A stretch of 64,000 bases of DNA, from contig JAWKKE010000008.1 in NCBI GenBank assembly GCA_041393415.1, forward strand, positions 1 to 64,000, read 5' to 3'. Source of the DNA: Thermoleophilia bacterium. GTDB taxonomy: Bacteria > Actinomycetota > Thermoleophilia > UBA2241. Under the pieces are notes generated by a model. It did no database searches. It was not told the origin of the DNA and saw only the letters and a list, made by a program, of their open reading frames with translations. The position numbers were made by a program, and so were the translations under genes. Of the stretch, positions 36,934-46,905 are shown piece after piece. Within the stretch, counting starts at the first letter, position 1. The number at the start of each line of letters is the position of its first letter.

Positions 36934-36975
36934 GGCGAGCAAGACGACGCACGGGCGAGCTGCGGAGGGAGTGTG

Positions 36976-37764
36976 ATGACGACGAAATCGACACACGAGA
37001 TCGCGCCCGGCGTGCACTGGCTGCATCTGCGTGGCGTCAACGTGTTCTTTGTGCGCTCCGGCGCCGACTGGACGCTGATCGACACCGGCTTCCCCGGCGC
37101 CGCGGCGACGATCGCCGACGCCGCGGAGGAGCTGGTCGGCGGCGAGGGCCGTGCCGCTGCGATCCTACTCACGCACGGCCACCCCGATCACGCCGGCTCT
37201 GCCGCTGCGCTCGCGACCGCCTGGGATGTGCCGATCGTCGCTCCCGCCGCCGAACTGCCGTACATGGACGGCGGCGATCTCTACCCGGAGCCCCTCGTCC
37301 ACTGGCTCAAGCGCCGGCTGCCGGGCGGTGCGATCGCGGAGCTTGCGCGCCGCAGCGCGCTCCAAGCGCCGCTGACTGCGCTCGACCCCGGCCAAGACGT
37401 GCCCACGCTGCCCGATTGGATCGCCGTGCCGACGCCGGGGCACACACCCGGCCACACCGCCTACTTCCGGCCGAGCGATCGCACGTTGATCGCCGGCGAC
37501 GCGCTGCTCACCCTCGCCTGGCCGAGCCGTCTCAGCGGCGGTGGCTGGCTGCTCGACCTGGTACGGCGGGCACCACGGATCACCGGCCCGCCATCCGGAT
37601 TCACCTGCAACTGGGGCGACGCGGCGACGTCGGTCGCCGCCCTCGCCGAGCTCGACCCCTGGCTTCTGGCCAGTGGCCACGGCACACCGCTGGCCGGCCC
37701 GCGTCTGGCGCCGGCGCTGCGCGCCTTCGCCGCGCACGCACGCCACGCCGGGGAGCGCGCGTGA
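36976..37764 (+). CDS. MBL-fold metallohydrolase
   Basis: 262 residues with the metallo-beta-lactamase motif HGHPDHAG (HxHxDH), the downstream TPGHTPGHTAYF, the bridging aspartate in IAGDALL, and a final His in LLASGHGTP. Fold suits hydrolysis of esters, lactones or thioesters such as glyoxalase II substrates; no substrate can be named. Start at 36976 follows GGAGGGA. Convergent with the MttB-like gene 31 nt away. Confidence 0.85.
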   Translation: MTTKSTHEIAPGVHWLHLRGVNVFFVRSGADWTLIDTGFPGAAATIADAAEELVGGEGRAAAILLTHGHPDHAGSAAALATAWDVPIVAPAAELPYMDGGDLYPEPLVHWLKRRLPGGAIAELARRSALQAPLTALDPGQDVPTLPDWIAVPTPGHTPGHTAYFRPSDRTLIAGDALLTLAWPSRLSGGGWLLDLVRRAPRITGPPSGFTCNWGDAATSVAALAELDPWLLASGHGTPLAGPRLAPALRAFAAHARHAGERA

Positions 37765-37794
37765 CCACCGTGGAGAGCGGACCGACCGGGGATC

Positions 37795-39249
37795 TCAGCC
37801 CTCCGGTCTGAACCCCTCCACGATCGCGTCGATGCGCGCCGCGACGTCGTCGGCGAGCGGCGCGGGCTCGTGTGTGGCGAGCAAGCGCAGAGCCTTCTGG
37901 CGGGCTTTCTCGCGGAAGTCGAGCCCGCCCTCCTCCAGCCAGCGCACACGGCCCTGGCGGTTGACGATCGTCGGCCGCCACTGCGCCGCACGGAAGTTGC
38001 GCTTGGTGTGCTTCGTCACCAGGTAGTCGCCGCCGGGGCCGACCTGCTTGATCACGTCCAGCGCCAGCGTATCCGGGTTCACGTCCACGCCACCGAAGAA
38101 CTGCCGGTTGAGCGCGACGTACTCGTCCATCATGACGATGAGCTCGAGCGAAGCCGTCATACCGAAGTCCATGTAACCGAGATCGTGATTGAGGTTGGAA
38201 CCGGTGGCCATACTGACGAAGGCGGCCTCCCCGCCCTCCATGCCGGCCTGGGCGTCCACCGTCTGGGCGTCGGTGGTGCCCGCGTAGCCCCAATTCGGCA
38301 GACCCATCCAGTGCGCCAGCTCGATCGCACAGACGTAGCCCATGTAGTACTCGGGGGCGTTGTACGCAGACTGCATGGTAGCCATGTCGAGAACGGCGGC
38401 GCCGAGGCCGAAGATGAACGGCGCCCCCGGGTTGCGCAGCTGAAGAACCACAAGGCCGAGGAGCGCTTCGGCAACGCCCAGCGCCACGTGTCCCGCCGTT
38501 GTGACCGGCGCCGTACCGCCCGCCAGCGGCGCCGTCGAATAGACCATGGGAATGCCTTTGTCGGCGCAGAACAGCAGCTTCTCGAGCGACTCTTCGGGGT
38601 GCAGCAGCGGGCTGGACGGCTGACCGAAGGCGACGAAGTACGGCTTGGCACGCAGAGCTTCACCACCGCCGCGCAGCTCGCAGGCGATGCGCCACATCGC
38701 CTCGAGATCCGCGGCGTTCTCCGAGACCGCGACCGGCGGCTTGGTCGTGTTCTTCACCATCGCACGAAAGCTCTCGAGCGGCGCCACGTGCGGATCGCAG
38801 TCGGCCGGATGCGCGTACGACATCACGAAATCGACATGCGGCAACGCATCGACGAGCCGTGCCGCCATGACTCCATCGGAGAGAACCGTGGCCCGGTGCT
38901 CGCCGGTCTCGAGATCGTAGACGGATGTGACCGCCGAGCCGTTGCCGAAGTAGGAGTTGTAGCCGCCGAGGTTCATCGCCGGCGCGCCGTCACGATCGAA
39001 GACCGCGATCATCGCCGGCGCGGTTGCACGTGCGCGGGCGACGATCTCCTTGGGCACGCGCACGAGATCGTCGCCCTCGACCTCGCAGCCGGCGGACCGC
39101 AGAAGCTCCACCGCCTCCGGACTATGCACGCGCTGCCCCACCGTCGCCATGATCTCGAGCGCAGCCTCGTACAGCGCCGCCTTCTCCGCCTCGGTCAAGT
39201 AGGTCATGCGACCGGCACGGGCGCTAGGCTCTGGGTTATTGACGGGCAC
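37795..39249 (-). CDS. MttB-family (trimethylamine/betaine) methyltransferase, non-pyrrolysine
   Basis: 484 residues. The COG5598 barrel is shown by NSYFGNGSAVTSVYDLETGE, SYAHPADCDPHV, MVKNTTKPPVAVSE, YSTAPLAGGTAPVTTAGHVALGVAE and GYAGTTDAQTVDAQAGMEG. The whole barrel is read without an internal TAG, so it is of the MtgB-like class that acts on quaternary amines such as glycine betaine rather than trimethylamine. The corrinoid partner protein normally encoded beside it is not in the neighbourhood. The GTG start at 39249 has GGAGAGGAGG upstream. Substrate is inferred from the family only. Confidence 0.87.
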   Translation of the reverse strand: MPVNNPEPSARAGRMTYLTEAEKAALYEAALEIMATVGQRVHSPEAVELLRSAGCEVEGDDLVRVPKEIVARARATAPAMIAVFDRDGAPAMNLGGYNSYFGNGSAVTSVYDLETGEHRATVLSDGVMAARLVDALPHVDFVMSYAHPADCDPHVAPLESFRAMVKNTTKPPVAVSENAADLEAMWRIACELRGGGEALRAKPYFVAFGQPSSPLLHPEESLEKLLFCADKGIPMVYSTAPLAGGTAPVTTAGHVALGVAEALLGLVVLQLRNPGAPFIFGLGAAVLDMATMQSAYNAPEYYMGYVCAIELAHWMGLPNWGYAGTTDAQTVDAQAGMEGGEAAFVSMATGSNLNHDLGYMDFGMTASLELIVMMDEYVALNRQFFGGVDVNPDTLALDVIKQVGPGGDYLVTKHTKRNFRAAQWRPTIVNRQGRVRWLEEGGLDFREKARQKALRLLATHEPAPLADDVAARIDAIVEGFRPEG

Positions 39250-39321
39250 GGAGCCTCCTCTCCTCCAGTCCTTCGGCGCGCGGTGGCGCCGGCCAGATCG
39301 TACATGTCGGCCACGCCTGAA

Positions 39322-40752
39322 TCAGACCAGGCCCTCCGCTTGCAGGAGCGGGATGAGAAAGTAGAGAACGAAACCGGCCGACGCCACCCACAGCATCCAG
39401 CTCACCTCGCGAGCCTTGCCCTGTACCACGCGGATCAGCGTGTACGAGATGAATCCGAAACCGATGCCGTTGGCGATGCTGTAGGTCAACGGCATGACGG
39501 TCACGATCAGAATCGCCGGAATACCGAAGGCGGGGTTGGTGAAGTCGATCGTGGCGTGGCAAGCCACACGTCCCTCGGCCTCGCGCACGTTCTTGCTCAG
39601 CGTCGCCATCATGAGATAGCCGACGACGATCAGCGCGGGGGCGGTCGCCGAGGCAGGCACGACGCCCGCAACCGGCGAGAAGAACATCGCCAGCAAGAAG
39701 AGCACGCCGACAACAACCCCGACCCATCCTGTGCGGCCGCCCTGAGCGACTCCGGCGCCGGATTCGACGTAGGTGGTCGCCGACGACGCGCTCACGACAC
39801 CGCCGGCGATCGCGGCAAGAGAGTCGACGAGCAGCGGGCGACTCACCTGCGGCAGGTCGCCCTTCTCATCAAGGTACCCCGCCTCACCGCCGACACCCAC
39901 TAGGGTGCCCATGGTGTCGAAGAAGTCGCTCAACAGAAGGCTGAAGACCCAGAGGATCGCGGCCGCGACGCCGAGCTTCGCGAAAGCGCCGAGATCGAAC
40001 GCACCGATGAGACTGAAGTCCGGCGCGGCGAAGACGCTGCTGGGAATGACCGCCGTGCCCTCGGCGAACGCGGCCTTGCCGTAGGCGTAGTTGAGCACGA
40101 TCGCGAGGATCGTCGAGATCACAATGCCGAGGATGATCGCCCCACGCCACTTGCGCGTGAACATGATGATCGTGATCACCAACCCGAAGAGTGTCACCGC
40201 CACGGGCACGCCGACGAAGTTGCCCAGTGCGAGCGGCGTGCCGCCGCCGCCGACGACGAGGCCGCCATCGACAAGGCCGATGAAGAGGATGAAGAAGCCG
40301 ATACCGACGACGATCGCCTGCTTCAACTCCAGCGGGATCGCACGGAAGATCGCCTCACGGAAGCCGCTGAGGACGAGGATCGTGATCCCGATGCCTTCGA
40401 TCACGATCAGCCCCATGGCGCTCGCGAAAGTCAGACCCTGGCCTTGCACGAGGCTGAAGGCCACGACTGCGTTGATCCCCATGCCGGGCGCCAGCGCGTA
40501 GGCCCGGTTGGTGAAGATGCCCATGATGATCGTCATTACGCCCGCGACCAGGCATGTGGAGGTGAGGGCGGCGGCGAACGGCAGGCCCTCGCCGCCCAAA
40601 CCCAGGATGTTGGGGTTCACGAAGATGACGTACGACATGACGATGAACGTCGTGACGCCGGCAAGCGTGTCGCGCTTCAGCGACGTGTTCCACTGCTGGA
40701 ACTTGAAGTAGCGTTCGAGCGGTCCGGGTTTGGCAGCACTGGCGGCTTGCAT
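39322..40752 (-). CDS. NCS2-family purine permease (AzgA/PbuG-like)
   Basis: 476 residues with about 12-14 membrane segments. Family marks are GVTTFIVMSYVIFVNPNIL, YALAPGMGINAVVAFS, LLSDFFDTMGTLVGVG, and ATTYVESGAGVAQGGRTG. The AzgA branch imports hypoxanthine, guanine or adenine by proton symport. Stop is 73 nt before the MttB-like start, so shared transcription is possible, though no functional link is evident. Confidence 0.9.
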   Translation of the reverse strand: MQAASAAKPGPLERYFKFQQWNTSLKRDTLAGVTTFIVMSYVIFVNPNILGLGGEGLPFAAALTSTCLVAGVMTIIMGIFTNRAYALAPGMGINAVVAFSLVQGQGLTFASAMGLIVIEGIGITILVLSGFREAIFRAIPLELKQAIVVGIGFFILFIGLVDGGLVVGGGGTPLALGNFVGVPVAVTLFGLVITIIMFTRKWRGAIILGIVISTILAIVLNYAYGKAAFAEGTAVIPSSVFAAPDFSLIGAFDLGAFAKLGVAAAILWVFSLLLSDFFDTMGTLVGVGGEAGYLDEKGDLPQVSRPLLVDSLAAIAGGVVSASSATTYVESGAGVAQGGRTGWVGVVVGVLFLLAMFFSPVAGVVPASATAPALIVVGYLMMATLSKNVREAEGRVACHATIDFTNPAFGIPAILIVTVMPLTYSIANGIGFGFISYTLIRVVQGKAREVSWMLWVASAGFVLYFLIPLLQAEGLV

Positions 40753-40853
40753 GCTGCAAGCCTATCGCAAGGCGACAGGCCTTTGGTCTGAGGTGGCGAT
40801 GCGGTGGGTAAGACCGCTGCAGAGCGTCGATTACCGATCGATAGGAGACACGC

Positions 40854-41423
40854 ATGGGAGTCGTCGACGACATCAAGAAGGCCGGCAGCACGGTCACCGA
40901 AGGCGCGGGCAAGTTTGTCAACGTGCAGCGCCAGCAGCGTCAGTTGCGCTCGCTGCAGGACGATGTGACCCGCCTGCAGCAGGACTTGGGCGAAATCACC
41001 GCGGGCCTCCTGGAGCGCGGCGAACTCGCGCACCCCGCGCTCGATGCGCCCCGGGCGCTGCTGAAGCACGCGAACGAGGCAGTCGCCGCCAAGGAAGCGG
41101 AGATCGCCAGCCTCAAACCCGAACTCGACGCGGACGGCGGCACGCGGAGCCAGTACACGGAGCGCCTCAAGACGCAGGTCGGCGAGTGGAGCGGCGACAT
41201 CGAGCGCCTCAAAGCGCGCGCCGGCGAGGCCTCAGACAGCGCCAAGACTGAGTACGACGAGCAGATCGCCAGCCTACGTGAACAGCGCGATTCGTTGGCA
41301 GCCAAACTCAGCGACCTGCAGGATGCGAGCGACGACGCTTGGGCCGACGTCAAGCAAGGTGCCCAGGGAGCATGGGACCGCGCCAAAGAGAGCTTCCAGA
41401 AGGCCAAGTCGCGCTTCGGCTGA
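40854..41423 (+). CDS. Coiled-coil protein of unknown function
   Basis: 189 residues, no signal or membrane segment. Heptad-like Leu/Ala/Glu patterns run through most of it (LRSLQDDVTRLQQDLGEIT, SLREQRDSLAAKLSDLQDA), suggesting a long coiled coil; the C-terminal WADVKQGAQGAWDRAKESFQKAKSRFG is amphipathic and resembles LEA or phage-shock-type helices. ATG follows AGGAGACACGC. No family recognised. Confidence 0.75.
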   Translation: MGVVDDIKKAGSTVTEGAGKFVNVQRQQRQLRSLQDDVTRLQQDLGEITAGLLERGELAHPALDAPRALLKHANEAVAAKEAEIASLKPELDADGGTRSQYTERLKTQVGEWSGDIERLKARAGEASDSAKTEYDEQIASLREQRDSLAAKLSDLQDASDDAWADVKQGAQGAWDRAKESFQKAKSRFG

Positions 41424-41464
41424 GAGGTTAGCGCCAACGGGCGGCGCACTCTGACGAGATTCTG

Positions 41465-42298
41465 CTAGACAGACAGAACGGCGACACCGGCGAGCACGAT
41501 CGCCGCCGCCACGAGCTGCGCTCGCGTAAGGCGCTCGCCGATGAAGAGGCGTGCGCAGACCGCGATCACCACCGGTGAGAGCGTCGCCAGCACCGAGACG
41601 ACGCTCAGGTACCCCATCGTCGTCGCCAGCGCGAACAAGAGGTTGGCGGCTACGCCGAGCACGCCGACGGCGGCGAGTACCGGCGCAGCGCGCAGGGGCA
41701 CGTCGAGTCTCGGCCGCCGCGCGATGATGTAGGCATATACGGCGGTCGCGGATCCCAAGCGACCGCAGAAGACGATCCAAGAGACGTCCTGCCCCTCGCT
41801 CGCGCTGAGGCCGACCATCATCGCGCCGAAGCCGACCGCGGCGCCGAGAGCGAGCGCCACACTGCGCAGACCCACGCGGCCGGTGCTGCGGGCCTCAGTG
41901 CGCGAGGTGAGGACGATGCCGAAGAGAGCCATCGCCATGCCGGCGTACTGCAGGCCGCTGGCACGCTCTCCGCCGGCCAACCCCACGACGACCGGGACGA
42001 GGGCGCAGGCAGCGACGATCGGCGACACCACGCTCATCGTGCCTTGAGCGAGGGCCAAGTAGTAGGCAACGATGCCGCATCCACCGGCGATGCCGCCGAT
42101 GAACGGGATCAGCAACGAGCGCGGTTCGGCAGGCGGGCTCCACTGCAGCACCAAGATGACGCCCGCAAGGAACAACGCGGTTGGCTGACTGACCGCCGTC
42201 ACCGACCACACCGACCGCCGCCGCGACTGCAACCCAGCGATGAAGTCGGATGTGCCGTAGGCGAGACTCGCGGCAAGGGCGAGCATCACGGCGAGCAT
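41465..42298 (-). CDS. EamA/DMT-family transporter
   Basis: 277 residues, ten predicted membrane helices in two EamA repeats. Typical motifs: AASLAYGTSDFIAG at the start and LSVVSVLATLSPVVIAVCARLFIGERLTRAQLVAAAIVLAGV at the end. The drug/metabolite transporter family exports amino acids, sugars or drugs; substrate unknown. Start at MLAVMLALAAS (42298) rather than a longer non-hydrophobic extension. Confidence 0.85.
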   Translation of the reverse strand: MLAVMLALAASLAYGTSDFIAGLQSRRRSVWSVTAVSQPTALFLAGVILVLQWSPPAEPRSLLIPFIGGIAGGCGIVAYYLALAQGTMSVVSPIVAACALVPVVVGLAGGERASGLQYAGMAMALFGIVLTSRTEARSTGRVGLRSVALALGAAVGFGAMMVGLSASEGQDVSWIVFCGRLGSATAVYAYIIARRPRLDVPLRAAPVLAAVGVLGVAANLLFALATTMGYLSVVSVLATLSPVVIAVCARLFIGERLTRAQLVAAAIVLAGVAVLSV

Positions 42299-42531
42299 TG
42301 AGTCCGCGACCTCCTGGCGGAAATGGACACATGAGCGACGGGAATGCGCCGCACCCCCCACTCGCGGCAGCACCCGCCGCCGTCAGTCTACGCGGACGCC
42401 GCTGTGAATGCGCGGGGAACGAACCATGCGACGCGGACCGTCGCACGATACGGCGACACCACAGGCGGCGCGCCCCCGACCAGCCGGCACCACACAGAGG
42501 CCCGGGGGACACGCGGTGATACGCTCCGAGC

Positions 42532-43797
42532 ATGCAGGCCTCCGCGCACCTCAGTCAACGCCAGATCCTCGTGCTCGTCGCCGTCCTCGGCGGCGTGTTC
42601 TCGCTCGGCGCGCTGGCCACCGACCTCTACCAACCCGGACTGCCCACGATGGCCGACGACCTCGGCATCGGCACCCGCTCGGCACAGATGACGATCACCG
42701 CTCTCCTCGCTGGGCTCGCGCTGGGCCAACTCGCCGCCGGCCCGTTGAGCGACAGCCTCGGCCGGCGGCGCCCACTCCTCGTCGGATTGGCGCTCTTCGT
42801 CGCCTCTTCCATCGTCTGCGCCGTCGCACCCTCGGCGCTCATCTTGACTATCGCGCGCGTCGTTCAAGGAATGGCCGCCGCCGCCGGCGTCGCCCTCGGC
42901 AACGCCGTGGTCACCGACTACTTTCGCGATCGTGAGGCCGCTCGCGTGCTCTCCCGGCTCGTCCTCGTGAGCTACATCGTCCCCGTACTGGCGCCGCTCG
43001 TCGGCAGCGTCGTCCTGCGCCTCACCTCCTGGCGAGGCCTTTTCGTCACGATGGCCATCGTGGGCGCCGTTTTGCTCATGGCCGTCGCCGTCGGACTGCG
43101 CGAGAGTCTGCCGCGGCAACGCCGCGCGCCCGCGGACACGCGCGCGCTCTTGAAGACGCTCGCAGACCTGCGTCACGACCGCGGGTTCGTCGGCCTCACG
43201 CTCAGCGCCGCCCTCATGTACGGAGCCTTCTTCGCCTACCTCACCGGCGTCTCGTTCGTAATGCAGCGACAGTACGGGGCCTCGCCCCTCCTCTTCAGCG
43301 TCCTCTTCAGCGTCAACGCCCTGGGGATGATGGCCGCTTCCCAGCTCAACCATATGCTCCTCGCGCGCCTCGCGCCGCGAACGCTCCACGCCGCTGGGCT
43401 CTCCGGATGTCTCCTCGCCGGCACGGGTGCGCTGATCGTCGCGGCGCTCCCCGGCACGAGCCTGCTGGCGCTCGAAGTGCCCCTCTTCGCGCTTGTCTTC
43501 TGCGTCGGGCTGGCGACGCCAGACGTCACTGCACTGGCGCTTTCGCGCCATCCCAACGTCGCCGGCTCGGCCGCCGCCGGCTTCGGCACCGTGCGCCTCG
43601 GCCTGGCATCGGCGACCACACCCCTCGTCGGCATCGGCGGCACCGTCGCCGCCGTACCGATGGCCGCGGTTATGGTCGCATCAAGCGCAGGCGCGCTGGC
43701 GGCGCTGGCGGCGGTGTGGCGGCGGGTGGGCGGAGCCGAACCCGCCGCCGCCACACTCGCGCCGGCAGAGACGGCCGAGGACGTTGCAGTAGGCTAG
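42532..43797 (+). CDS. MFS drug-resistance transporter, Bcr/CflA type
   Basis: 421 residues with 12 membrane helices. The first helix and loop (LGALATDLYQPGLPTMADDLG), GPLSDSLGRRRPLLVG and RVVQGMAAAAGVALGNAVVTDYF match Bcr/CflA multidrug exporters. Divergent from the DMT gene; 233 bp between them with no recognised element. Confidence 0.87.
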   Translation: MQASAHLSQRQILVLVAVLGGVFSLGALATDLYQPGLPTMADDLGIGTRSAQMTITALLAGLALGQLAAGPLSDSLGRRRPLLVGLALFVASSIVCAVAPSALILTIARVVQGMAAAAGVALGNAVVTDYFRDREAARVLSRLVLVSYIVPVLAPLVGSVVLRLTSWRGLFVTMAIVGAVLLMAVAVGLRESLPRQRRAPADTRALLKTLADLRHDRGFVGLTLSAALMYGAFFAYLTGVSFVMQRQYGASPLLFSVLFSVNALGMMAASQLNHMLLARLAPRTLHAAGLSGCLLAGTGALIVAALPGTSLLALEVPLFALVFCVGLATPDVTALALSRHPNVAGSAAAGFGTVRLGLASATTPLVGIGGTVAAVPMAAVMVASSAGALAALAAVWRRVGGAEPAAATLAPAETAEDVAVG

Positions 43798-43850
43798 GCA
43801 GCGCTCACCGGTACAAGACATCGCATACCCAACGGACGAGGGAGACCACA

Positions 43851-44276
43851 ATGGCAGCCAAGGCAGCGTTCAGCGAAGACGAATGGCAGACTCTACGCTG
43901 GGCGGCGAGCGACACACTCGCCTACCTCTCGCTCGCCGACCCCGGGTTCTTCGATGCGTTCAAGGAGGCGAACGCCGCGGCGAAGTTCATCGCCGGCATC
44001 AAGATGCAAGGCGACAACACGCTGATGCGCGAGCTCGCCGGCGATCTCGGACTGAAGACCGATCGCGACCTGGTCCGCAACCCCACCGACATCTCCGGCG
44101 AGGTGGTCGAGCGCGTGCGCGAAGCGGCGGCGATCATCACCGCCAAAGCGCCGGAGGATCTCGCGGCCTTCAAGGCCTTCATCCTCGGACTTGCCAAGGC
44201 GACCGCCGAGGCGGCCAAGGGCACCGACCCCCACGAAGCCGCGGCGATCGCGAAGCTCGAGGCGGCGCTCGCCTGA
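43851..44276 (+). CDS. Conserved-looking 141-residue protein of unknown function
   Basis: Soluble, helix-rich protein (WQTLRWAASDTLAYLSLADPGFFDAFKEANAAAKFI, GEVVERVREAAAIITAKAPEDLAAFKAFILGLAKATAEAAKG). No motif recognised. The ATG has GAGGGAGACCACA upstream. It lies 53 nt after the Bcr-like gene and 7 nt before the next MFS gene, so the three probably form one transcript. Confidence 0.7.
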   Translation: MAAKAAFSEDEWQTLRWAASDTLAYLSLADPGFFDAFKEANAAAKFIAGIKMQGDNTLMRELAGDLGLKTDRDLVRNPTDISGEVVERVREAAAIITAKAPEDLAAFKAFILGLAKATAEAAKGTDPHEAAAIAKLEAALA

Positions 44277-44283
44277 CACAGGC

Positions 44284-45498
44284 ATGACCTCCGCCGGTCT
44301 GCGTCCGTCGTCGCGCCGCACGGTGCTGGCGCTGGCCGTCGGACACGCCACCGCCGATCTCTGCGGCGGCGCGATCTTCGCGCTGCTGCCGTTCCTCGTC
44401 GTGGAACGGCACTACTCGTACGCAGCCGCCGGCGTGTTTGCGCTCACCGCGAGCGTCGCCAACGCCCTGGTGCAGCCAATCGCCGGCGCCCACGGCGACC
44501 GCGGCGAAGCTCCGTGGCTCCTCGCCGGCGGACTCGTCCTCGCCGGTCTGGGCATCGCCGCCGTGGGCTGGGTGAGCAGCTACGGCGTCACCCTCGTCGC
44601 CGTCGCCCTCTGCTTGATCGGCGTCGGCGTCTATCATCCGGAGGGAGCGCGCTGGGCGCGCCATGCCGCCGGCGGCAACATCACGGCCGACATGAGCATC
44701 TTCTCGGTCGGCGGCGGCGCCGGCTACGCTCTCGGCCCACTTGCGGTCGCCGCCGTCCTGGCGCCGCTCGGTCTGGCCGGCACGCCGGTGATCGCGCTCG
44801 TCCCCTTGGCCGGCGCACTGTTCGTCACGTTCGCGCTGCGACGCTTTCGCGCCGTGCCCGTCGCCGAACCGCAGGAGCACCAGCGAGCAACCTCGCGGCG
44901 CTCCGAGTGGCGACCGTTCGCGACCCTGGCGCTGCTCTACTCGCTGGCGGCGGGCGTCACGATCGGGATGCTCACATATCTGCCGCTGTTCCTGGTCACG
45001 GCGCGAGGCACGACGCCCGCGGCGAGCAACGTGATGACCAGTATCCTGCTCGCCGCGGCGGCGGCCGGGACACTCCTGGGCGGCGTTGCCGCCCACAAGT
45101 TCGGCCGCCGTGTCGTCCTTGTGGTGCCTCAGATCGCCCTGATACCGGCGATCGCGCTCCTCCCAAGTCTGGGCTACGGCGCCATGATCCCGCTCGTCGT
45201 CGTCGTCGGCATGGCCGGCAACGCCAACGTGAGCGTCGCTCTGGTGCTCGCGCAGGAGTATCTACCGGCACGCATGGGGTTCGCGACGGGCGTGACGATC
45301 GGCCTCTGCGGCGGCGTCGGCGGCTTGATCGTGGCGGCGCTCGGGCCGCTCGGCGACGCCGCCGGCCCGAGCGCCGTCCTCTACGTCCTCGCCGCCCTTC
45401 CCGTCGCCGTCGCGTTGCTCTCACTGGCGCTGCCCCGGCCCGCCGCCGCGCCCGCCGGCATCCGCTGGTCGCTGCGGAGCACCGTGCGCGCTCGCTGA
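44284..45498 (+). CDS. MFS transporter, fosmidomycin-resistance-like
   Basis: 404 residues, 12 helices. HATADLCGGAIFALLPFLVVE at the start, GVYHPEGARWARHAAGGN in the second loop and QEYLPARMGFATGVTIGLCGGVGGL near the end match the Fsr-type branch. Probable small-molecule exporter; substrate unknown. Coupled closely to the upstream hypothetical gene. Confidence 0.85.
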   Translation: MTSAGLRPSSRRTVLALAVGHATADLCGGAIFALLPFLVVERHYSYAAAGVFALTASVANALVQPIAGAHGDRGEAPWLLAGGLVLAGLGIAAVGWVSSYGVTLVAVALCLIGVGVYHPEGARWARHAAGGNITADMSIFSVGGGAGYALGPLAVAAVLAPLGLAGTPVIALVPLAGALFVTFALRRFRAVPVAEPQEHQRATSRRSEWRPFATLALLYSLAAGVTIGMLTYLPLFLVTARGTTPAASNVMTSILLAAAAAGTLLGGVAAHKFGRRVVLVVPQIALIPAIALLPSLGYGAMIPLVVVVGMAGNANVSVALVLAQEYLPARMGFATGVTIGLCGGVGGLIVAALGPLGDAAGPSAVLYVLAALPVAVALLSLALPRPAAAPAGIRWSLRSTVRAR

Positions 45499-45691
45499 CC
45501 TCCGTCTCCACACGCGCTCGCCATATCATCACGGCAGGCGACGACGGCACAGCTCAAACTGGACTATGCTGGACACGACACGAGCGCGCACCGGTAGACG
45601 GCCTGGACGCCTGTTGAGTAGAGCGGCAGGCACCATGGCCTCAACGGCGAAGCGCCCGCAGGCAAAGGCCCGCCACGGAAGGAGACGCGCG

Positions 45692-46852
45692 ATGATGACA
45701 CACTTGCCACGGTGGCCGCAGCGGCTCACTGCTCTGGCGCTCCTGGCACTGCTCATCGTACTGACAAGCACTGTACTTGGGGCGTGCGGCACCACGAACT
45801 CCAGCACATCGTCGTCATCCGAGTCCCCGACGTCGACGGCGACCCCCTCGCCGGTCCCCCTGAGCGAGTTCTCGCCGCAGCAGATCTACGCCCAGTCCGC
45901 CAACGGTGTCGTGCTGGTCGTCGCCGACTTCGGCAACAGTGGCGAGGCCCTCGGCTCCGGTTTCATCGTGTCCACCGACGGCGTCATCCTGACCAACGCG
46001 CACGTCGTCAGCGACAACGGCGTCGACGCCACGACCGTGCGCGTCGCCTTCCGCGAAAACAACGACCAGAGCTCGAAGCAGATCAAAGCGACGCTCGTGG
46101 GCATCGACCAGACCAGCGACCTCGCCGTCCTGCGCGTTGATCCCGGCTCGCGCACCCTCACCGCGCTGCCCCTCGGCGACTCGTCCCTCACCGTCATCGG
46201 CGAGTGGGTCGTCGCCATCGGCAACCCACTCGGCTACAGCTTCTCGCTCTCGGCAGGCATCGTCTCCGGCGTCGGCCGCAACCTGCGCGCGCCGAACGGC
46301 GCCGTCATCCCCAACGGCATCCAGACCGACGCCGCCATCAACCAGGGCAACTCCGGCGGCCCCCTGATCAACGCCGCCGGCGAAGTCATCGGCGTCAACG
46401 AGCAGATCGCTTCCACATCGGGTAGCTTCAGCGGCCTCGGCTTCGCGATCCCCGTCAACATCGCCAAGGTCGTCCTGGATCAGATCCTCGAGACGGGCAG
46501 TGCCAAGCACGCCTACCTCGGCATCCAAGGTCAGACCATCGACCCAGCGATCGCCCAGATCCTGGACCTGCCGGTGTCCGAGGGCGTACTGGTCGAACAG
46601 GTACAGAGCGGCACGGCGGCAGCCGTGGCGGGAATCAAGGGCGGCACGCGCACCGAAGTCATTCAAGGGGCGACGTTCATCGTCGGCGGCGACATCATCA
46701 CCGCCATCGACGGTGATCCCGTCACCAGCATGGAGGGGCTCGCGGCGACGATTGCGGGCAAGCAGCCCGGCGACAGCATCACACTGACGATCGTCCGCGA
46801 CGGCGACAAACAAGAGGTGCCCGTCACCCTGCAGGAGCGGCCACAGAGCTGA
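45692..46852 (+). CDS. HtrA/DegP-like serine protease, predicted lipoprotein
   Basis: 386 residues. The signal ends in a lipobox VLGAC with C32, so it is probably anchored to the membrane outer face; a Ser/Thr-rich spacer follows. The trypsin fold has all three catalytic residues: H104 (TNAHVV), D143 (TSDLAVL) and S221 (GNSGGP). A single PDZ domain occupies the C-terminal 100 residues (YLGIQGQTIDPAIA, VEQVQSGTAAAVAGI, GDIITAIDGDPV). Envelope protein quality control is the usual role. Start at 45692 has AAGGAG 7-8 bases upstream; longer extensions lack a signal. Confidence 0.92.
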   Translation: MMTHLPRWPQRLTALALLALLIVLTSTVLGACGTTNSSTSSSSESPTSTATPSPVPLSEFSPQQIYAQSANGVVLVVADFGNSGEALGSGFIVSTDGVILTNAHVVSDNGVDATTVRVAFRENNDQSSKQIKATLVGIDQTSDLAVLRVDPGSRTLTALPLGDSSLTVIGEWVVAIGNPLGYSFSLSAGIVSGVGRNLRAPNGAVIPNGIQTDAAINQGNSGGPLINAAGEVIGVNEQIASTSGSFSGLGFAIPVNIAKVVLDQILETGSAKHAYLGIQGQTIDPAIAQILDLPVSEGVLVEQVQSGTAAAVAGIKGGTRTEVIQGATFIVGGDIITAIDGDPVTSMEGLAATIAGKQPGDSITLTIVRDGDKQEVPVTLQERPQS

Positions 46853-46905
46853 GGAGGGCCGGTGGCACATCCTCATCTACCGGCGATCGGGCGAAAGGAG
46901 CGACG

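Noticed and set aside
37795..39249. Pyrrolysine-containing trimethylamine methyltransferase
   Set aside because: The whole barrel reads without an internal TAG, so the pyrrolysine class is excluded.
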